The translations under genes and the position numbers were made by a program. The notes beneath the pieces were generated by a model. It was not told the origin of the DNA. It ran no database searches and worked only from the letters and a program-made list of their open reading frames with translations. From Desarmillaria ectypa (taxonomy: Eukaryota; Basidiomycota; Agaricomycetes; Agaricales; Physalacriaceae), in contig JAUDYN010000002.1 in NCBI GenBank assembly GCA_030407005.1, forward strand, positions 3,348,001 through 3,412,000: 64,000 nt of DNA. Reading direction: 5' to 3'. This document shows, in pieces, positions 1 through 12,489 of this stretch (its first letter is position 1; each line of letters begins with the position of its first letter).

Positions 1-279
1 AGATAGCTTGCAATATTGCAATGCTTCCGCAACGAGAATTTTGGGTGTAGAACGCTACCAGAATCTTGACGGACAGGGCAGATAGATTTGAACGACAGGA
101 ATATATTGATATTTTGTCGGTATCTTTTGGAGGTCTCCAATCCTTCGAAGATGGATTATTCAACGACGAAAATCACACAGAGCTGAGAATTCGAGCTCAG
201 CACCACCTCGTCATACATCTTTTGTCTAAGTGCTCCGTTCCCTATGCCATTACCCACGGCTGAAAGCGACGTCGCGTGG

Positions 280-583
280 TGTTGAAGACGCGCTCAGCCG
301 CATATGGCAATCCGGCAATCGGAGCAACGTTGAAGCGCGCGAACCTTCGCGCACCTTCTCCTTGACTCGATCGCCTGTCTGCTCACTCAGCAATGAGTCA
401 GACATGGACACTAGTAGATGATAGTATATTCTAGAAGTACCCACCTTGTAGTATATATACCGGGCAGACCAGCCTACTAATAATAGAGATTTATACTCAT
501 ACTCTCACCCACCTCTCTCACACGGTCAAGTCTCGTAGTTTACCACTGCACTCATAACCTCCATTTCACACTCTTTTACAACA
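280..583 (+). mobile_element. Solo LTR, copia-type, with target-site duplication
   Basis: A 304-bp block begins TGTTGAAGAC and ends TTTTACAACA, the usual TG...CA ends of an LTR. It is flanked by an identical 5-bp direct repeat, CGTGG, at 275-279 and 584-588, which is the target-site duplication made on integration. Inside is a TATA-like stretch (GTATATATA, near 453). It shares the string GGCAATCCGGC at a comparable internal place with the second LTR at 32444. No gag/pol sequence is present, so this is a solo LTR left by LTR-LTR recombination. The Ty1/copia assignment rests on length, ends and 5-bp duplication only. Confidence 0.85.
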
Positions 584-588
584 CGTGG

Positions 589-1389
589 GGTCTGTCTTCA
601 ATGCTTTAATATCCCAATGAGGGATGGTCTGCTCATTTGGCTTTACGTGAATGACAAATGGCTAAAGAAATGTTCCTAGACGGTCGAACTGGCCATCCGA
701 CGAGGAGAACGTCACCACGGGACATATATAATAACCCTTCTCCTTCGGGCGATTTTAAGAGGAAACTCGACGGGTGTTTATTTTAGGGGATCCATGATAA
801 CGTGAGGTCTTTGACTCCTAGAAGAAACGGGAACAGCATCATTGCCTTGGGCGGTCAGCATCCAGCCTGGTAGGGGTGCCAGTGCACTTTCGTTTAGCGA
901 TGAACATAGTAGCATAAAGGTAGAGTCCTCGATGACACAGATGCGACCACGTCAAAGGTTCCACTAGCTATTCACGGAGTCGCTGGAGGAAGCTTTATAC
1001 TGGGAGGCCTAGTGGAGCGTTGGTCGTCCGATAGTAAGGAGTAACGCTACATAGAAGAGAAAATAAGAGCTGAAGGAGGCGCTAAGCCTATATTATACTA
1101 CAAAGGAATGCAGAAGCGCAGGGGGTCGACAAAATCTGGGTGATAGAAGATCAGCCAATGTCTCCAGTTTTTAATTATGAGATATGACTGCTGTTGGCAT
1201 GGTTTGATTCGTCCTTCAGATCCTCAAGCGGAGGGTTCTTTGTTATAATTGAAACATTTCAAAAGCGAAGATCTGTCGTGGACTTGAGGATGTGTTGCAC
1301 ATCCAATTGACATACAAACAAGTAACTATCAGACATTGAACATTTTAATACAACCATTCTGGAGCTATGGCAGTGATCCAATGGTAAAT
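589..1389. other. No gene recognised
   Basis: No ORF with recognisable protein similarity and no clear repeat structure was seen. Unplaced accessory DNA. Confidence 0.5.
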
Positions 1390-3030
1390 GTGAACGTAGG
1401 AATCACATATGAAAGGGATAAGGTGCGCCAAGTCACGTCATGTTCTTCACCGATTTCCAAGAGATCATCCAGCTTCATGTTAACATATTTGAACCATTTG
1501 AGATAAAACTCGGCCAAGCCAAAATCGGCCAATTACACTTGACCATCGTCCCCAACAATAATATTCCGCATGGCGAGGTCGACATGTGAGAACACTAGGG
1601 GTTCGTCATCCTTTAAAGCTCCCCTATACGAGCACCACCCAGCAACCGTAGCACGCTTCATTGCACTGTTGAAGAAATTAATGACCTCAGCTGGAGTAGC
1701 AAATGGTCCCCGAGTTGCCCTCATAAAACTGAAAATGTGGGGGAGTGGCATGTTACTGGGTCTCTGCCTTCGACAAGGGGACCGGGAATGTCAGATCGGG
1801 GATGAGGGATGAGGGATGGACTTCAGTTCACGGACATAGCGTCACAAAGTAAGGTAAGGCTAAAAAATGTGTATTACTTAACACCTGTCTATCAACACTG
1901 TTATTAACAGGTTACCCCAACGCGCCTTGTGAATAAAGTGCGAATAAATCAAGCATTGCCGGAGATATGGCAGTCATTGGCTGCCATGCCAGCTTATTCT
2001 ACTGCCAGATCTTAGACTGGTGACCGTCTGTCTAATCACCCTAGTCGTTGCAAGCAAGAAAGTGAGAGTAGACAGACTGGTAAACTTGGGTCCGAATTTG
2101 GGAGGTTGTAAAAGAGTCAAGCGAATATCACGTGTGTACTCGGACCGACGCCAACCGGTCGCCGCACATTTTTTCTATGACATTCTTACCGTTACTCCGC
2201 TTCGTGCACCATGGAGAATTTTCCCGAATGCATTTTTGCCCCAAATACTCCTCTTAATAATGAATTATTCCTTTTTTTGATTATCAAATCCTGTCTTTTC
2301 GCCCACAAAATCTTTCCAGTTTGATATAATCGGCATAAACTCCCCTCAACAGCGGATCTGACTCTACTATATACTTTTTAGCACATATTCAGTGAGAATT
2401 AGGCTGTTGTATATGCCAAGCAAGTACTACAAGACGTGTAAACGGCGATTGCGACGGACGCGTCTCGGCCCGAGAATACACGTGATATCCACCTGACCTT
2501 TTTACAGCCACCCGTGCAACCTCCAAATTCGGATCCAAATTTATTGGTCTCTCTCATCTCACTTTCTCGCTTGCGACGTCAAGTGGTGAGAGAGATGGTT
2601 ATGAGTCAAGCAAGATCTGTAACACGACGCCAGGCGCAAAAAAATTCTTATTCGCCACACTTAATTACACGAAATTTCGCGAAAAAAAATATTAACTGTT
2701 AATAACCTGGTGAGTAAAATACCCTCCTGCGACCCGATGTTAAATAACATATTATCAATAGGACCGGGAATTATTAGCTTACCTTAAGCTTATCGCAAAG
2801 TGATGCCTGTAAGAATTTTATGCGAGAAAGATACGCTGGGCCAGGCAGCCGCCAAGGTGATGCTTAGTATGTGGTCCATCACGATCATACTGCGGTCTTC
2901 ATCAATAAGGAGAACCTGTCGGATGGGAGGGATGAGGATGTTGGTCCGGTTGCGGACGAGTTCCTGGGGCCCAACTCGTTGGTCTGCATGCAACCCGCTT
3001 CCCGGCGAGATCGGCCCGGGAGCTCAGTAG
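1390..3030 (-). pseudogene. APH/choline-kinase-like kinase relic, interrupted
   Basis: Two blocks on the minus strand match the fungal aminoglycoside-phosphotransferase (APH) kinase family. The upstream block (about 3030-2790) has the N-lobe pattern, with a stretch like 'LIDEDRSMIVMDHI' where the family has an IVMDYI segment before the ATP-binding cleft. The downstream block (about 1800-1390) has the catalytic loop SHVDLAMRNIIVGDDGQV, corresponding to the family H-D-x-x-x-x-N motif, followed by LADFGLAEFY as the metal-binding DFG-like motif. A TAA stop (about 1531-1533) separates the catalytic loop from the DFG motif, where the family normally has Trp. Roughly 1 kb of unrelated DNA separates the two blocks. 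Non-functional on this evidence; which APH subfamily cannot be told. Confidence 0.72.
1900..2706. mobile_element. Possible TIR element inserted in the APH relic
   Basis: An 11-bp perfect inverted repeat, GTTATTAACAG at 1900-1910 and CTGTTAATAAC at 2696-2706, brackets the DNA separating the two halves of the kinase relic. Just inside both ends there are further related strings in inverted orientation (left CGCG...TGTGAATAAAGTG...CGAATAA, right the complement of a similar sequence), so the terminal similarity may extend about 40 bp with gaps. No transposase ORF is evident, so a non-autonomous element is the simplest reading. The target-site duplication could not be fixed. Confidence 0.38.
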
Positions 3031-3540
3031 CACTCCTCCCCACTCATTGACGATATCCACTTTTTGGCAGGAAGAGAAAAATACAGGTCGAAGAGTTTCT
3101 CGTCTGATTGGGTGTCGACATCCACCTCCTGTTGGAGTCGGTCTTAAAAAGGAGATGAACGCTTTTATGAGTACTGCAATACGGTAGGTTGAGCTCCAGG
3201 CCTAGTTGGAAAAGTGTGTACAATTATGGCTCGAGCAGAGCCTTCACTTATTTTTGCTTTATAGGCAAATGGAGAGTCAAGTCGTCATCCCGAATCTCGT
3301 AGAGTTTGTCAAGGGACATGAGTTCTCTACTAAGCTATAATGATTTAGTCTGCAGGACAGACTCAAAATCGTTTCACTTCCATTTTCAAGAACTTTATAC
3401 CTACATATTGCGTTATTAATCATATTGTACTCTCTTGCCCCACTGAGATAACGCCTTTTCTTTTTTTAAAAAATTCAATAGTGCGCGTAGAAACCTCGGT
3501 ACCTTAGGTAATCCCTTACCTTACCTTACCCCCATGTCCG
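3031..3540. other. No gene recognised
   Basis: Non-coding by eye. It contains a short imperfect CCTTA tandem repeat (about 3512-3531) immediately before the next possible gene. Confidence 0.4.
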
Positions 3541-4550
3541 TTGACAAAACACCGCCGAAACGCTGTCGTCCGCCTGATTCTGAGTCCGGAGGGAGCATTT
3601 CAGCTACTGAAAGAGATGGTGTGGTCCAGAAGTTTCAAGTCGCCCGTGAAGCATCGAAAGATAGATACTGAGGAGGGCTCGCCCAAGTCCAGAACTCGCA
3701 CGTCGCCTTCCTTAGCGCAGGGGTCGCCCAAGATCACCAAGAAGGCTTTAGCTGAAGCAGAGAAAGCTAAGAAGAACTGGCAGAAACAGTCCTGGGAAGC
3801 GTGGCTAGCTCGTAGTGAGAACTGGTGGAAGCCTGAACGAGCAAGACCCAACTAGAAGCAGAAGATTAGATGGAAGTTCGTGCAGTATGCCGATGGTGCG
3901 TGAGGTTTGTATAACCATAACCCTTGTCGAACTTTAACCACCTACAGCGAAAAGCCACTTTCGGTTTTCTGACCAAGAGATGGGAACGCTGCCCTATGTT
4001 ACGTTTGAGAATCAGAACAATCCGAGCTGCCCAGGAAAATCGTACAATAAATTAGATTTACTGAGGCTTGCATACCGTAAAGAGGCTACACTCAATGGTG
4101 TCGAAGGTGCGCTTGATGGGCTGCCCAAGGACGACATGCTGAAGGAGGGCCAACGTTTATTTGATGGAAGGTCCGTTTGACCGTACGCTTTACGTACTGT
4201 GACCCGCGTCTTATTCCGTCTTTGTAGGATGAATGATCTTGATAGCAATTATAAGAAGAAACACGATGGTAAATCGAGGCTTGTGCTCCGGACGTTTTCT
4301 ATCATCCAACGGAGGACGTACATCCCCAAACGAACGCGGCCATTTGGCACATGGTCAGTACTATTTGCTTTAGCGATCTGTTATCCGTTCTAACCTGGCC
4401 AGGTGGGAGCGTGTATGGGAAGACGGTAGAATGTTTGGCTGGTGGCTGGTTTATCACTTCGACCCCGAAGCCGAATGTGATGGGGGCGATGACGATTCTT
4501 ATCGTAGCCTTCGTGAAAGGTTTTGGCCTCTTGAGAAGGGATGTCCTGGC
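3541..4550 (+). CDS. Unknown multi-exon gene or recent relic
   Basis: At least three exons splice in frame: about 3943-4167 (TLPYVTFENQNNPS...), 4228-4351 (...RRTYIPKRTRPFGTW), and 4403-4550 (WERVWEDGRMFGWWLVYHFD), joined by GT-AG introns 4168-4227 and 4352-4402. The joined protein is Trp-, Arg- and Asp-rich and keeps one frame across both junctions, which is unlikely by chance. The upstream part (3541-3855) is open and Lys-rich but meets a TAG at about 3853-3855; a weak intron could remove it, or the gene is broken. The stretch with 'LPYVTFENQNNPS' and the following 'LDLLRLAYRKEA' faintly recalls the DNA-binding core of XPA-type repair proteins (L-x-LPY...NP...LYLR), but the zinc finger is not visible. 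The true start and stop are not settled. Confidence 0.42.
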
Positions 4551-5208
4551 TGGTAAGGAACTTTGCAACGGTAAAACTCGATGATGATTCAAGTTGGGTG
4601 ATCTACAAGTACAGATTCGAGCTGAGGCTACAGTATGAGAACAATACATAATCAAGTATCGGCAGAAGTCGCGCTTGAGGAAAGAGCAAAGTCGTCGTGT
4701 GCAGGGCAAAGTTGGAATTAGCGGTTTCAAATTGGTAGGAACGCTGTAACTGTAGTCTTGAGTTCGGACGGGCAATTCGATGATCGACTGATGCAAGATC
4801 CGAGAATACGGAGCGGTAGTGTGGGGTGGCGGATGCTCTTCTTGCATGCGGTAGTTTCTGTTGACTAGTCAAATTCAAAAATGACTTGTTCTACTTCTAA
4901 AATACCCAACCGCACGGTGGAGAGGTGAGGCTGCTGAACGCTGAAGCTGAGGCCGCATAGTAAAACATTTCAGCGTGTATCGAGCCGAGTTTTGGACTGC
5001 TCTTGCCGTAGTCAATAGGCAGTCCTGATGTCCCTGTAAGTTGTAGCCCTAACAACAGAGAAAACCTAAGGTATACATGAAACATCCATGTTATCATAAC
5101 GTGCCGACTACATAAACCCGGAGGTTCACTTGGCGAACATTACCTGACTTGCAGTAGTGAGGTTGAGGTCGGTGTTGGAACAAGTGCGACGTACTCTTTG
5201 GAATTTCA
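4551..5208. other. No gene recognised
   Basis: Likely 3' region of the preceding gene. The long minus-strand ORF here is antisense to its exons and looks spurious. Confidence 0.4.
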
Positions 5209-5912
5209 TTGCTGAACAACCGGCACTTCCAACTATCCAGATACAAGATTCCGATGGAATCATCTCAGATGCAAGACGTGCCTGGATGGAGCCCCGTTAC
5301 AAGTGGATCTGAATCTCCAACCGTATCCGCTGAGATTTTGGTGAACCGGCAGAATTCCAATCTGGGGTCTGCTTTGAAGAAGCTCTTTCATCCAGATAGT
5401 GAGAGAATTTCAATTGGTCGACGTAACATGAAGATGTACGAAAGGATTCCGACCAGCGCACATTCTGTTGTGGAACGATGTCGGCTCCGTCATTGTAAGA
5501 GTCAGGCGTGGGTTGCGGAATGAGAGAAAAGGAAACAAGCGTCATAAGGTGGCAAATGAAGTCATGTGTTCTGAGAGGGGACGTGCATATCGCTGTTGAT
5601 CAGGTTAGCGATGTCGACGATAGTAGGTTTATTTGCGTAATAATATCGCAGGGACCTATAAACGTATGGCTGGTCAACGACTGTAACATCCGACTGATGG
5701 AAAAGAGAAAACCTATTCGGATACTATCGCATAGAGAATTATTGGATGTCTGGGGTAGATGCAACGCAGAAGGTCGATATGATGCTGTTCGCCGTCACAG
5801 CAGATGCTCTATGATCACCTACAGTCCTACAAGCTGGGATAATTCTAAGCAGACAAAGGCTCAAGCGAAGAAGCTGTACCAATTGTCAACTCGCCTGGTC
5901 ACCCGTTTTTGA
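5209..5912 (+). pseudogene. Open reading frames of unknown origin
   Basis: Two overlapping plus-strand ORFs of 104 and 134 codons (5209-5523, 5508-5912) are longer than the background here and follow each other in different frames, as if one coding sequence had been frameshifted or spliced. The second contains a plausible folded segment (...DSRFICVIISQGPINVWLVN...). No family recognised and no intron clearly connects them. They may be a decayed gene or chance. Confidence 0.22.
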
Positions 5913-7219
5913 AAATCAAAACTTGTGTAACTCGGCGTGAGGCAATACGCTGGGCCGCCCTAAGTCTATCACGTTGCAGTCGCTTCGTGCAGGGTACACC
6001 CATATGATAATACCAACCGCCGCCGCCACGCCGGTTCGGTAAGAAAACCTCACCACAACGATAAGGAACATGCTGTCCCCGTCCCTACAGGCACGGCAAA
6101 TCCTTCGAGAACTTTCGCAGAGCTTCGTTCAAAGCGGCCTTCGGGGGTTCTCAAGTAGTGGCGATGACGTTGAGGGGCTTGAGTAGCAGAAAGAACCAGT
6201 TTTTTTCATCTAGAGCAACGGATCCCAAGGCGAAAATGTGCCATTCCAAGAGGTCTTGCCATTCAGTTTCGACTTTCAGAGATACATACTGGGAGGCACG
6301 CGTGACGCGTCAGCTTGACTGTCGAGAATCGAGATAGGATTACAGAGATGAAGATTGCGGCCGAGAGAAGCGATCCACGTCCAAACAAGTGTGCCAATCT
6401 CAAGATATCGCTAAAGTTGATACAATTCACGTTGTAGAACGGGGCTTCGATTGGTAACATATCGATCCTTCAAGTTATATACCTAGAACCCGTGTAGGTG
6501 TGCCTAACCAAAAGTACGTCTCAGAGTTGGTAGTGTGTCATATGAATAGAAAAAAAATACAGATTGAAGACGAGCCCGCTTCTTTCTATAGAGACCCAAA
6601 GCAGGGGCATGCGTAGATGTAAGCCACAGTATTTTCCCACGACCTGTTTTCCTGATCGTCACGTCATGTGGGTCCAAATGGCCTGCATTATCCTCTCTTC
6701 CTGTCGGCGGTATATACCAGGAGGACTTTTGCAGGTTAATTTTTGGGACGGTGCAATCAGTTGGCCATTAGTATGTCCCCCGAAGTGATTGACGGTATTG
6801 CTGCCGAACAATATTTTGCGCCGCTGCCTGGGTAAGTACTACTTTACTTACACTTGATACATTGGATCCCTATTGCAATGGAGGAGACGTCATTGCGCAG
6901 CGTGCTGTGCGAGCCGTTGAAAACAAGCAGTAAGTGGGATACTACGCTCGGGTAGTTACTCGTCTTGCTCCTTCTATTTCCTTCTCAAGCGCTATCATCT
7001 ACAGCTGAGTGGGCAAGAAACAGGGTCTCAGCCACCCTTATCGGGGCGAACAATCCTACGCGATGCCGAGTATGCGTGTCCTTATCCTTCCAGAACTTAC
7101 CATGGCCATGGAATCTTGTCGAAACTTCGATACCCTGACGTGACCCAATTGTCGTCATATGTCCTACCTGCTGCAACGTACATGTACGAGAAGAGATATA
7201 CAGGCTTATTCTGTGGCTC
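5913..7219. other. No gene recognised
   Basis: A short ATG-led open stretch (6773-about 6831, MSPEVIDGIAAEQYFAPLPG) ends at a good GTAAGT donor, but no following exon could be tied to it. Otherwise nothing supported. Confidence 0.35.
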
Positions 7220-7809
7220 TTGGCGATGCTCAGATCCAAAAGATTCTCTCATCTGATGTTACTGACCAAGTCGGGAAGGAAAGAAGTTTATCTGGACGAC
7301 GACTCGGACGAACCGTTGGGACCGGACCTGCCTGAAGAGGAATTGATTCCGTACGAAATGGATGTATTCTTAGACGGAGAATCGAGAAGAAATTCTCTAT
7401 GTTTCCCGGGCTCTACCCCAAGGGAGTGAACCAGAGGGAGACATTATCCTCATCCCCATCGAGTCCGGATCTTTCCACTGCCCGGATACATTCTGAACAT
7501 CTGAACTGTACAATCACTACGACATCTTTCGGCTGTAAGTGTATTAATACTATCTATGCTCGTCCTGACCAAGTCCTTACCCGGGTTACTCCACTAGCAG
7601 AATCATTCAGAAATGCCAAATTCGACATAATGGCGTATCGCAATGGCCGCTTGACGGAGGTCTTGCAGTCAGTCATGCACACAGGCTGCCCCATTGTATA
7701 CTCGCCTGAGCCACAGGACATCACGGTTCTGCCCAGACCTGAAACGGGGCATACATTGCAATATAACGATACAAAACTGGAGACCACGAGGTACCTAGAA
7801 AATCCGTAG
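7220..7809 (+). CDS. Hypothetical protein fragment
   Basis: Two overlapping plus-strand frames (7220-7429, acidic, 'DDDSDEPLGPDLPEEE'; and 7399-7809, 136 codons) could be exons of one small gene. The second frame has a protein-like composition with a possible beta-rich end (TGHTLQYNDTKLETTRYL). No known domain, no convincing start and no flanking partner. It ends about 560 bp before the protease gene on the same strand. Confidence 0.22.
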
Positions 7810-8366
7810 GCTAAGGTACGTACGTATGATATGGAGCGTTGGAAATGGTATTAAAAGTAGGTGCTATCTAGGTTTGCGAGGTCGATCTATCCTTTCTCGG
7901 GCAGCTTTGAGGCATAATCCTTGAAATCACGGAGTATGCCTTTGAAGGACGTAATATCTTTCCGTCGAAGGCAGTGGACCGTTACCGTATCGGCAGAGAA
8001 ATGCATAAGCGTGCCCGTTGGCACATTTTCGCTATGCTCCAATCTTTCTGTAACATAAATCCGGCGCTGTCTGCGGACATAACCAGGGATAGAATTATTA
8101 TTTTATTATTTTAACTATGAGAACAGTAAATTGATAATAATGGACAATAGTGTCGCCGTCAAATTTCGTCAGAGATCATCTCTACCACCACCACCACCAT
8201 CAGACGGCGACAGCCAGCACTGCATCCAGTAATTAAAGGACCGTTCAGGTAGCGCGGCTTCCATTCTTGCCTTCGCCGTCTGAAGATTCACCAAGTATAT
8301 AATTGGACCCGAGGACCATACCAGTGGTGACCCAACAAAGCCACCTACCTCTCCTCCGCATTATTT
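7810..8366. other. 5' flank of the M16 protease gene
   Basis: No gene seen. The DNA holds a short CCA trinucleotide run (about 8184-8202) and is probably promoter and 5' leader for the downstream gene. Confidence 0.4.
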
Positions 8367-11300
8367 ATGCTGAACCTTCGATTTCCCTTCCTCAGGACAT
8401 CCATGAATCTCTCATACTTGTCGTCGAGGAAGGCTTCAACTACCACAGAGTGGAGACGCGTAACACCAACAGATCCAGCCATTCCTTCATTCTTCGTCTA
8501 CGACAAGCCTATAGAGAAGTCACAGCAGGATGATAGAGACTACTGTATCATTCGTTTGGACAACGGCCTAGAGGCTACTCTCATTCATGATGCGACCGCC
8601 GACAAGGCTGCCGCAAGCTTGGACGTAGCTGTGGGTCATCTATCAGATCCAGTGAGTATCGTTCAGGTCGTCTTTGCCCGATGTTGACCTGTTGCCAGGA
8701 TGACATGCCAGGATTGGCTCATTTTTGCGAGCACCTGCTATTCATGGTGTGTCTTATTGTTCTTTCTCGCTTTTCTGTATGCCAACTTCGCCTAGGGTAC
8801 CGAACAATTCCCCCGAGAGAACGAATACTCGGAATTTCTGGCCAAGAATAATGGCAGTTCGAACGCATACACATCCGTTACTAACACCAACTATTACTTC
8901 AACGTGGCCACCCCTGCCCTCGCTGGAGCACTTGCCCGGTTTTCAGGCTTTTTCCACTGTCCACTCTTTGCTCCCTCGTGTACATCACGCGAACTCAACG
9001 CAGTAGACTCTGAGCATAAGAAGAACCACCAAAGTGACATATGGAGAGTGTTTCAGCTCAGCAAGCATCTGAGCAAGGAAGGGCATGTGTGGAGGAAGTT
9101 CGGGAGCGGTAATCGGGAGAGCTTGTCTCAAGCGGGAAAGAATCTCAAAGCGCAGGGCAAGCTTGACGTCCCGGGGACTAATGGTATTTTTGCACCATCG
9201 CCCATCCCATCACGCATGTCATCGCCAGCTCCTTCCGTGGCTTCCAGTTCGAGTGACGAATCCGATGGCGGCGCAGTTGGTAAGGAGACACGTAGACGAG
9301 TTGTAGAATGGTGGACAAAGGAGTATTGCGCCAGCCGGATGCATCTCTGCATCCTTGGTAAAGGTATGTCTTCCACTTCTCCTTGATAATTTCTATCAAT
9401 GATTATCTCCAGAATCTCTGGATGAGCTATCCGAGCTCGCTTCTTCTTTGTTCTCGCCAATACCTAACCGTGGTGTTGATCCCCTCCCGATGTTCGCTGA
9501 ACATCCAATGGGGCCAGAGCAGCTAGGCGTATGTGGACCTGTCTGAATTACTTCTATACATCTGCTGATATTCTATGCAGACGCTGGTACCCGTTCAAAC
9601 GATCATGACCGTACACGCACTGGAATTCTCCTTCCCCTTGGAGTACCAAGTGCCCTTCTGGCGTCATAAACCTTCCGAATTCATCTCCCATTTTGTTGGC
9701 CACGAAGGCCCCGGATCTCTCCATTCGTATCTCAAGAACAAGGGCTGGATCACGGGTTTAAGCTCGGGACCTCAGAATCTCGGAAGAGGGTTCGGAATGT
9801 TCAAAGTAACTGTGCATTTGACTGCTGATGGCTTCAGTACGTTACTTTCTCCTCTTTCATGTGTAGTGTGCTCATGTAAACTCAGAGGAATACCGTTCCG
9901 TTATACTGGCAACTGCGAAATACTTTGCGCTCCTACGTGAATCCACCTTTGCTCCATTCCATCAGAAGGAGTTGGTGACTTTGGCGAAGACGCGTTTCAG
10001 ATTCCAGGAGAAGCGACGCCCCGATGACTACGTCACACGGATTGCGGAGCGCATGGCTCGCGGCTACCCAAGAGACCTACTCCTAAGCGCCCCGCTATTG
10101 GTCTGGGATTGGGATGACTACAAACATGAAGGTGGCGGTGAGGAGAAGATTCGAGAATATCTGGAAAGCTTCCGATTGGAGAATGGCAGAGTGATCCTTA
10201 TGGCTCAGAAAAGCGATCTAGAAAGCCTAGGATTCCGCGATCACTGGGAAACGGAGCCCTGGTATGGTACAGAGTATAGAGTTGAGCGGTTTGACAGAGA
10301 TTTCGTTGAACAGGTGAGTATCATGGGTCTATTTCATTATGCTATAATCAATTCTTCCTTCAGACTAACGGTGCTAATGATATCCCCCAACTGTTCCTCC
10401 CTGGTTCCAATGAGTTTATCCCAACCAACTTGGATGTGGACAAGCACGAAGTTGCCAAGGTATAGTAGCTCTGTTTTGCTCAGAGCACCCCGAGTTTACC
10501 AGTTCGTCTTTAGCCTGTTGGGCGTCCGCACTTAATCCGAGAAACCGCCCTTTCCGTTCTATGGCACAAAAAAGACGACAGGTTTTGGGTGCCTAAAGGG
10601 TTCGTCGTCATCGACTTGCGAAGGTCAGTAACATAGGAAATATTGCAAAATCGGCAGGTCCTGACCCCCGGTATCTACAGTCCATATGGGAATAGCTCTC
10701 CGCGTAATTCTGTCCTGACAAGGTATGCTCCCCTACTTGTGGTCACGTTTATGACGTCTCACGATGAAATTAGGCTGTATTCTGACCTTGTTACCGACTC
10801 ACTCACCGAGTTCTCCTATGACGCTGATCTAGCGGGCATCGCCTATTCTTTCTTAACACATGCTTCCGGCCTTTACGTTACTATAAACGGCTATAATGAC
10901 AAGGTGACCGTGTTGGTGCAGCACGTTCTGGAGAGGGTCAAGCAGATTACTGTTAGCCCTGAGCGGTTGTTTGTTATGAAGGAAGAAGTAGGCCTTTGAC
11001 ATTCTGCCTTCATTGAATTACTGACATCTATCCCTGCAGATCAAGAAGACATGGGAGAACTTCTTCCTTGGGCAGTCATATCAGCTATCAGAATATTATG
11101 GCCGATATATGTTGACAGAACGACAGTGGACTATTCATGAGAAGCTTCAGGAGCTACCCTGTTGAGTTACTGTCTCCTGACATGTGGGTGTTGGCGCTAA
11201 TAAATGTTCAGCTATCACTCCAGAGGAGGTCCAGAGCCATATCAAGAAAGTTCTTTCCCAAGTGAACATCCGGATTCTAGTAACGGGTAACATGCTTAAG

Positions 11301-12489
11301 GAAGTAAGCTTGACTATGTGCTGTGTACATCGGCCACAACTCAAACTGTGTTCCAGGAGGCTATTAAGATTGCCGAAGTGGTAGAACAAGGTCTAGGACT
11401 TTCCGGTCTACCACCTTCTCAATTGAACGAGAGGGGTCTTTTGCTACCAGAAGGTATACCTGCCTTGATTATCATGCCTCTCATGCTCACTAACCCAATA
11501 GGGTGCAACTATACCTGGACATCTACGATACCCAATCCTAATCAATCTAACTCCGCGCTAACTTACTATTGCCACTATGGTTCCGTTGCCGATCAGCGCC
11601 TTCGTGTCGTGGCTGCGCTTTTAAACCAGATTCTTTCGGAACCGACCTTTAATACCCTTCGGACAAAGGAGCAACTCGGTTATATCGTCTCATGTTCGGG
11701 GTGGAGTCTATCAGGCGGTGGCGACATCGGTGTGAGGATAGTAGTTCAGAGCGAGAAGACGCCCGGACATCTCGAGGATCGAGTAGAAGCGCATTTGTCA
11801 GCAATGAAGATTTACATCGAAGAGATGACCCCGGAGGTCTTCCAGGAGCAGAAAGGGGGGTTAGAGAAGAAGTGGCGAGAGTCATACAAGAATCTTATGG
11901 AAGAGGGTAGTAACTTCATGCTCCAGATCAGTACTGGACATCTAGACTTCTTGAGGGGTACGTGGTTTTCGCAGATTTCCTTGTAACGGTGCTCATGGCG
12001 ATATTAGCGGGAAAGGATGTCGAAGTAATCAAGGATATAATGAAGGAGGACGTTCTTTCTTTGTTCATGTCCAACGTTCACCCATCATCGAAGACACGAT
12101 CAAAGCTGTCGGTCCAGATGCGCTCTCAGAAACCACGTCCCCAGAAAGTCAGTGCCCAAGCAGCTCAACAGTTTGCGGCTATCGTACGGGAGAAAATGCC
12201 AGATCTCGACGAGAGTGCGTGGAAGGACCTTGGCGAAGGTGATCATAATGTGTCCGACTTCCAAGCACACTGGGTACAGGTGCTGCAAGGAAGAGAGGGT
12301 CTCCAGGACTTGGTTAGGGCCATGATGGTGCTGATGGCGAAGTACCCGGTTCAAGGAGAAGGTGAGGACGCTCCACGCCCAGGAGTGGAATATATTACGG
12401 ACCCGAAGGCCTTCCGAGCCGGTTTGAAACCATCAACGGATCTAGGGCCTATGGTGCAGTGGGGAGATCTTCCTGCACCTCGACTGTAA
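8367..12489 (+). CDS. STE23: Insulin-degrading-enzyme-type M16 metalloprotease (Ste23-like)
   Basis: Fifteen exons (8367-8651, 8699-8746, 8796-9363, 9413-9528, 9581-9836, 9886-10313, 10364-10459, 10514-10623, 10681-10722, 10774-10987, 11040-11160, 11212-11303, 11357-11453, 11502-11957, 12008-12489) join to exactly 1,136 codons plus stop, a normal size for the M16A family. The inverted zinc motif HFCEH lies at the exon 2 end (8720-8734), with the third zinc ligand region RELNAVDSEHKKN about 75 residues on. The family's C-terminal marker 'TKEQLGYIV' is at about 11664. A Ser/Pro-rich insert sits near 9206-9260. Family members form a closed chamber that degrades small peptides; yeast Ste23 acts in a-factor maturation. 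In-frame ATGs at 8367 and 8403 are both possible; the first gives 12 more residues. All introns are 48-57 bp GT-AG. Convergent with CKS1. Confidence 0.95.

Noticed and set aside
4302..4847. Long minus-strand ORF (181 codons)
   Set aside because: It is antisense to the in-frame exons at 4228-4550, has no family and lacks a plausible start context.
9128..9460. Minus-strand ORF opposite the protease gene
   Set aside because: Antisense to exon 3 of the M16 protease; the plus strand explains the conservation.
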